DNA of 64,000 nucleotides from Piscinibacter sp. (GTDB lineage Bacteria; Pseudomonadota; Gammaproteobacteria; Burkholderiales; Burkholderiaceae_C). The stretch covers positions 1 through 64,000 of the forward strand of contig JAHBZL010000029.1 in NCBI GenBank assembly GCA_019635485.1, in the 5' to 3' direction. This document shows positions 63,487 through 64,000 of this stretch, piece by piece (within the stretch, counting starts at the first letter, position 1; each line of letters begins with the position of its first letter). The translations under genes and the position numbers were made by a program. The notes below the pieces were generated by a model. It was not told where the DNA came from and searched no databases. It saw only the letters and a program-made list of their open reading frames with translations.

Positions 63487-64000
63487 TCAGACTGCGGACT
63501 TCTGCCGCGACGCGCCGAGGTAGGTGTCGATCACGCGCGGGTCCTTCGCGAGCTGCTCGGCCGAGCCCTCCAGCGCCACCTCGCCCATCTCCAGCACGTA
63601 GCCGTGATCGGCGACCTCGAGCGCGGCGCGCGCGTTCTGCTCCACCAGCAGGATCGTGACGCCGGTCGCGCGCAGCCCTTCGATGGTGCGGAAGATCTCC
63701 TTGACCACCAGCGGCGCGAGACCGAGGCTGGGCTCGTCGAGCATCAGAAGGTCGGGCTGGCCCATCAGCGCACGGCCCACGGCGAGCATCTGGCGCTCGC
63801 CGCCGGACAGCGTGCCGGCGAGCTGCATCCGGCGCTCCTTCAGGCGCGGGAACAGCGTGTAGACCTGCTCCAGCATCGAGGCCGCCCCGCCCTGCCCGAG
63901 GCGCACCTTGCGGAAGCCGCCGAGCAGCAGGTTGTCCTCGACCGGCATGGTGCCGAACAGCGCGCGGGTCTCGGGCACCAGGGCCATGCCTTCCATCACG
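63487..64000 (-). CDS. LivF-type ABC transporter ATPase (5' end truncated by window)
   Basis: At least 171 residues of a branched-chain-type ATPase. The ABC signature is LSGGERQMLA and Walker B is LLMLDEPSLGLAPL, with LLVEQNARAAL after it. The Walker A part and start lie beyond 64000. It ends 11 bases before the acyl-CoA dehydrogenase start. A second liv-type transporter for a fatty or aromatic acid, separate from livKHMGF at 44-49 kb, is likely. Confidence 0.92.
   Translation of the reverse strand, partial: VMEGMALVPETRALFGTMPVEDNLLLGGFRKVRLGQGGAASMLEQVYTLFPRLKERRMQLAGTLSGGERQMLAVGRALMGQPDLLMLDEPSLGLAPLVVKEIFRTIEGLRATGVTILLVEQNARAALEVADHGYVLEMGEVALEGSAEQLAKDPRVIDTYLGASRQKSAV

Overview
The window is a high-GC, densely packed stretch of a betaproteobacterial chromosome. 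The 16S rRNA fragment at the left edge has a Burkholderiales-type 5' end, and conserved Burkholderiales neighbourhoods are present (EIIA-Man/HPr/EI, dacC-dat-ybeD-lipB-lipA, phoH-ybeY, ruvAB). I would place it near the Rubrivivax/Leptothrix/Ideonella group, but the genus is inference. No phage, IS element, CRISPR array or tRNA was seen. Almost all space is coding, and many adjacent genes are joined by ATGA, GTGA or TTGA stop/start overlaps.

Layout. 1-614: 5' end of an rrn operon (minus) with two tandem promoters and a boxA leader. 615-4983: an incomplete phosphotransferase system (EI, HPr, EIIA-Man) behind an MFS transporter and a lipoprotein. 5035-10325: a CoA transferase, a degenerate kinase/receiver protein, an ATP-grasp enzyme, a DUF4197 protein and a thioredoxin-like protein. 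10337-17966: a long minus-strand run with a zinc-ribbon protein, lipA, lipB, ybeD, D-amino-acid transaminase, dacC, a hydrolase, a ferredoxin-like protein, a VanZ protein and hemJ. 17967-18194: a structured, possibly RNA-coding spacer between hemJ and hemB. 18195-27452: hemB, a CorA-type transporter, a DMT exporter, ybeY/phoH, a two-component system, ruvA and ruvB. 27444-35420 (minus): a lipid and D-amino-acid gene chain ending in cyclopropane fatty acid synthase, then a c-di-GMP gene pair.

35492-44301 holds the beta-ketoadipate genes pcaIJF behind an operator-like promoter, a membrane TIR protein, an ornithine aminotransferase with a divergent Lrp regulator, an epimerase, an IclR regulator and pobA. 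44320-48864 is a complete branched-chain-type ABC transporter (livKHMGF) that may serve the neighbouring aromatic catabolism, followed by a MetE-like methyltransferase. 50262-52041 is a small TetR module: the regulator, a 36-residue membrane microprotein missed by length-limited gene calling, and an alpha/beta hydrolase. Nearly identical 20-base operator sites precede both transcription units.

The most unusual locus is 51910-61207 (minus). One strong promoter drives a two-partner-secretion pore (TpsB), a 1358-residue exoprotein (TpsA) with YDG repeats and only two cysteines, both at its C-terminus, a caspase-fold peptidase with an export signal, and a TPR-GT41 glycosyltransferase. This resembles the Haemophilus HMW1A/B/C glycosylated-adhesin system with a caspase-like protein inserted. 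The right edge has a MarR regulator, a long acyl-CoA dehydrogenase and a truncated LivF-type ATPase.
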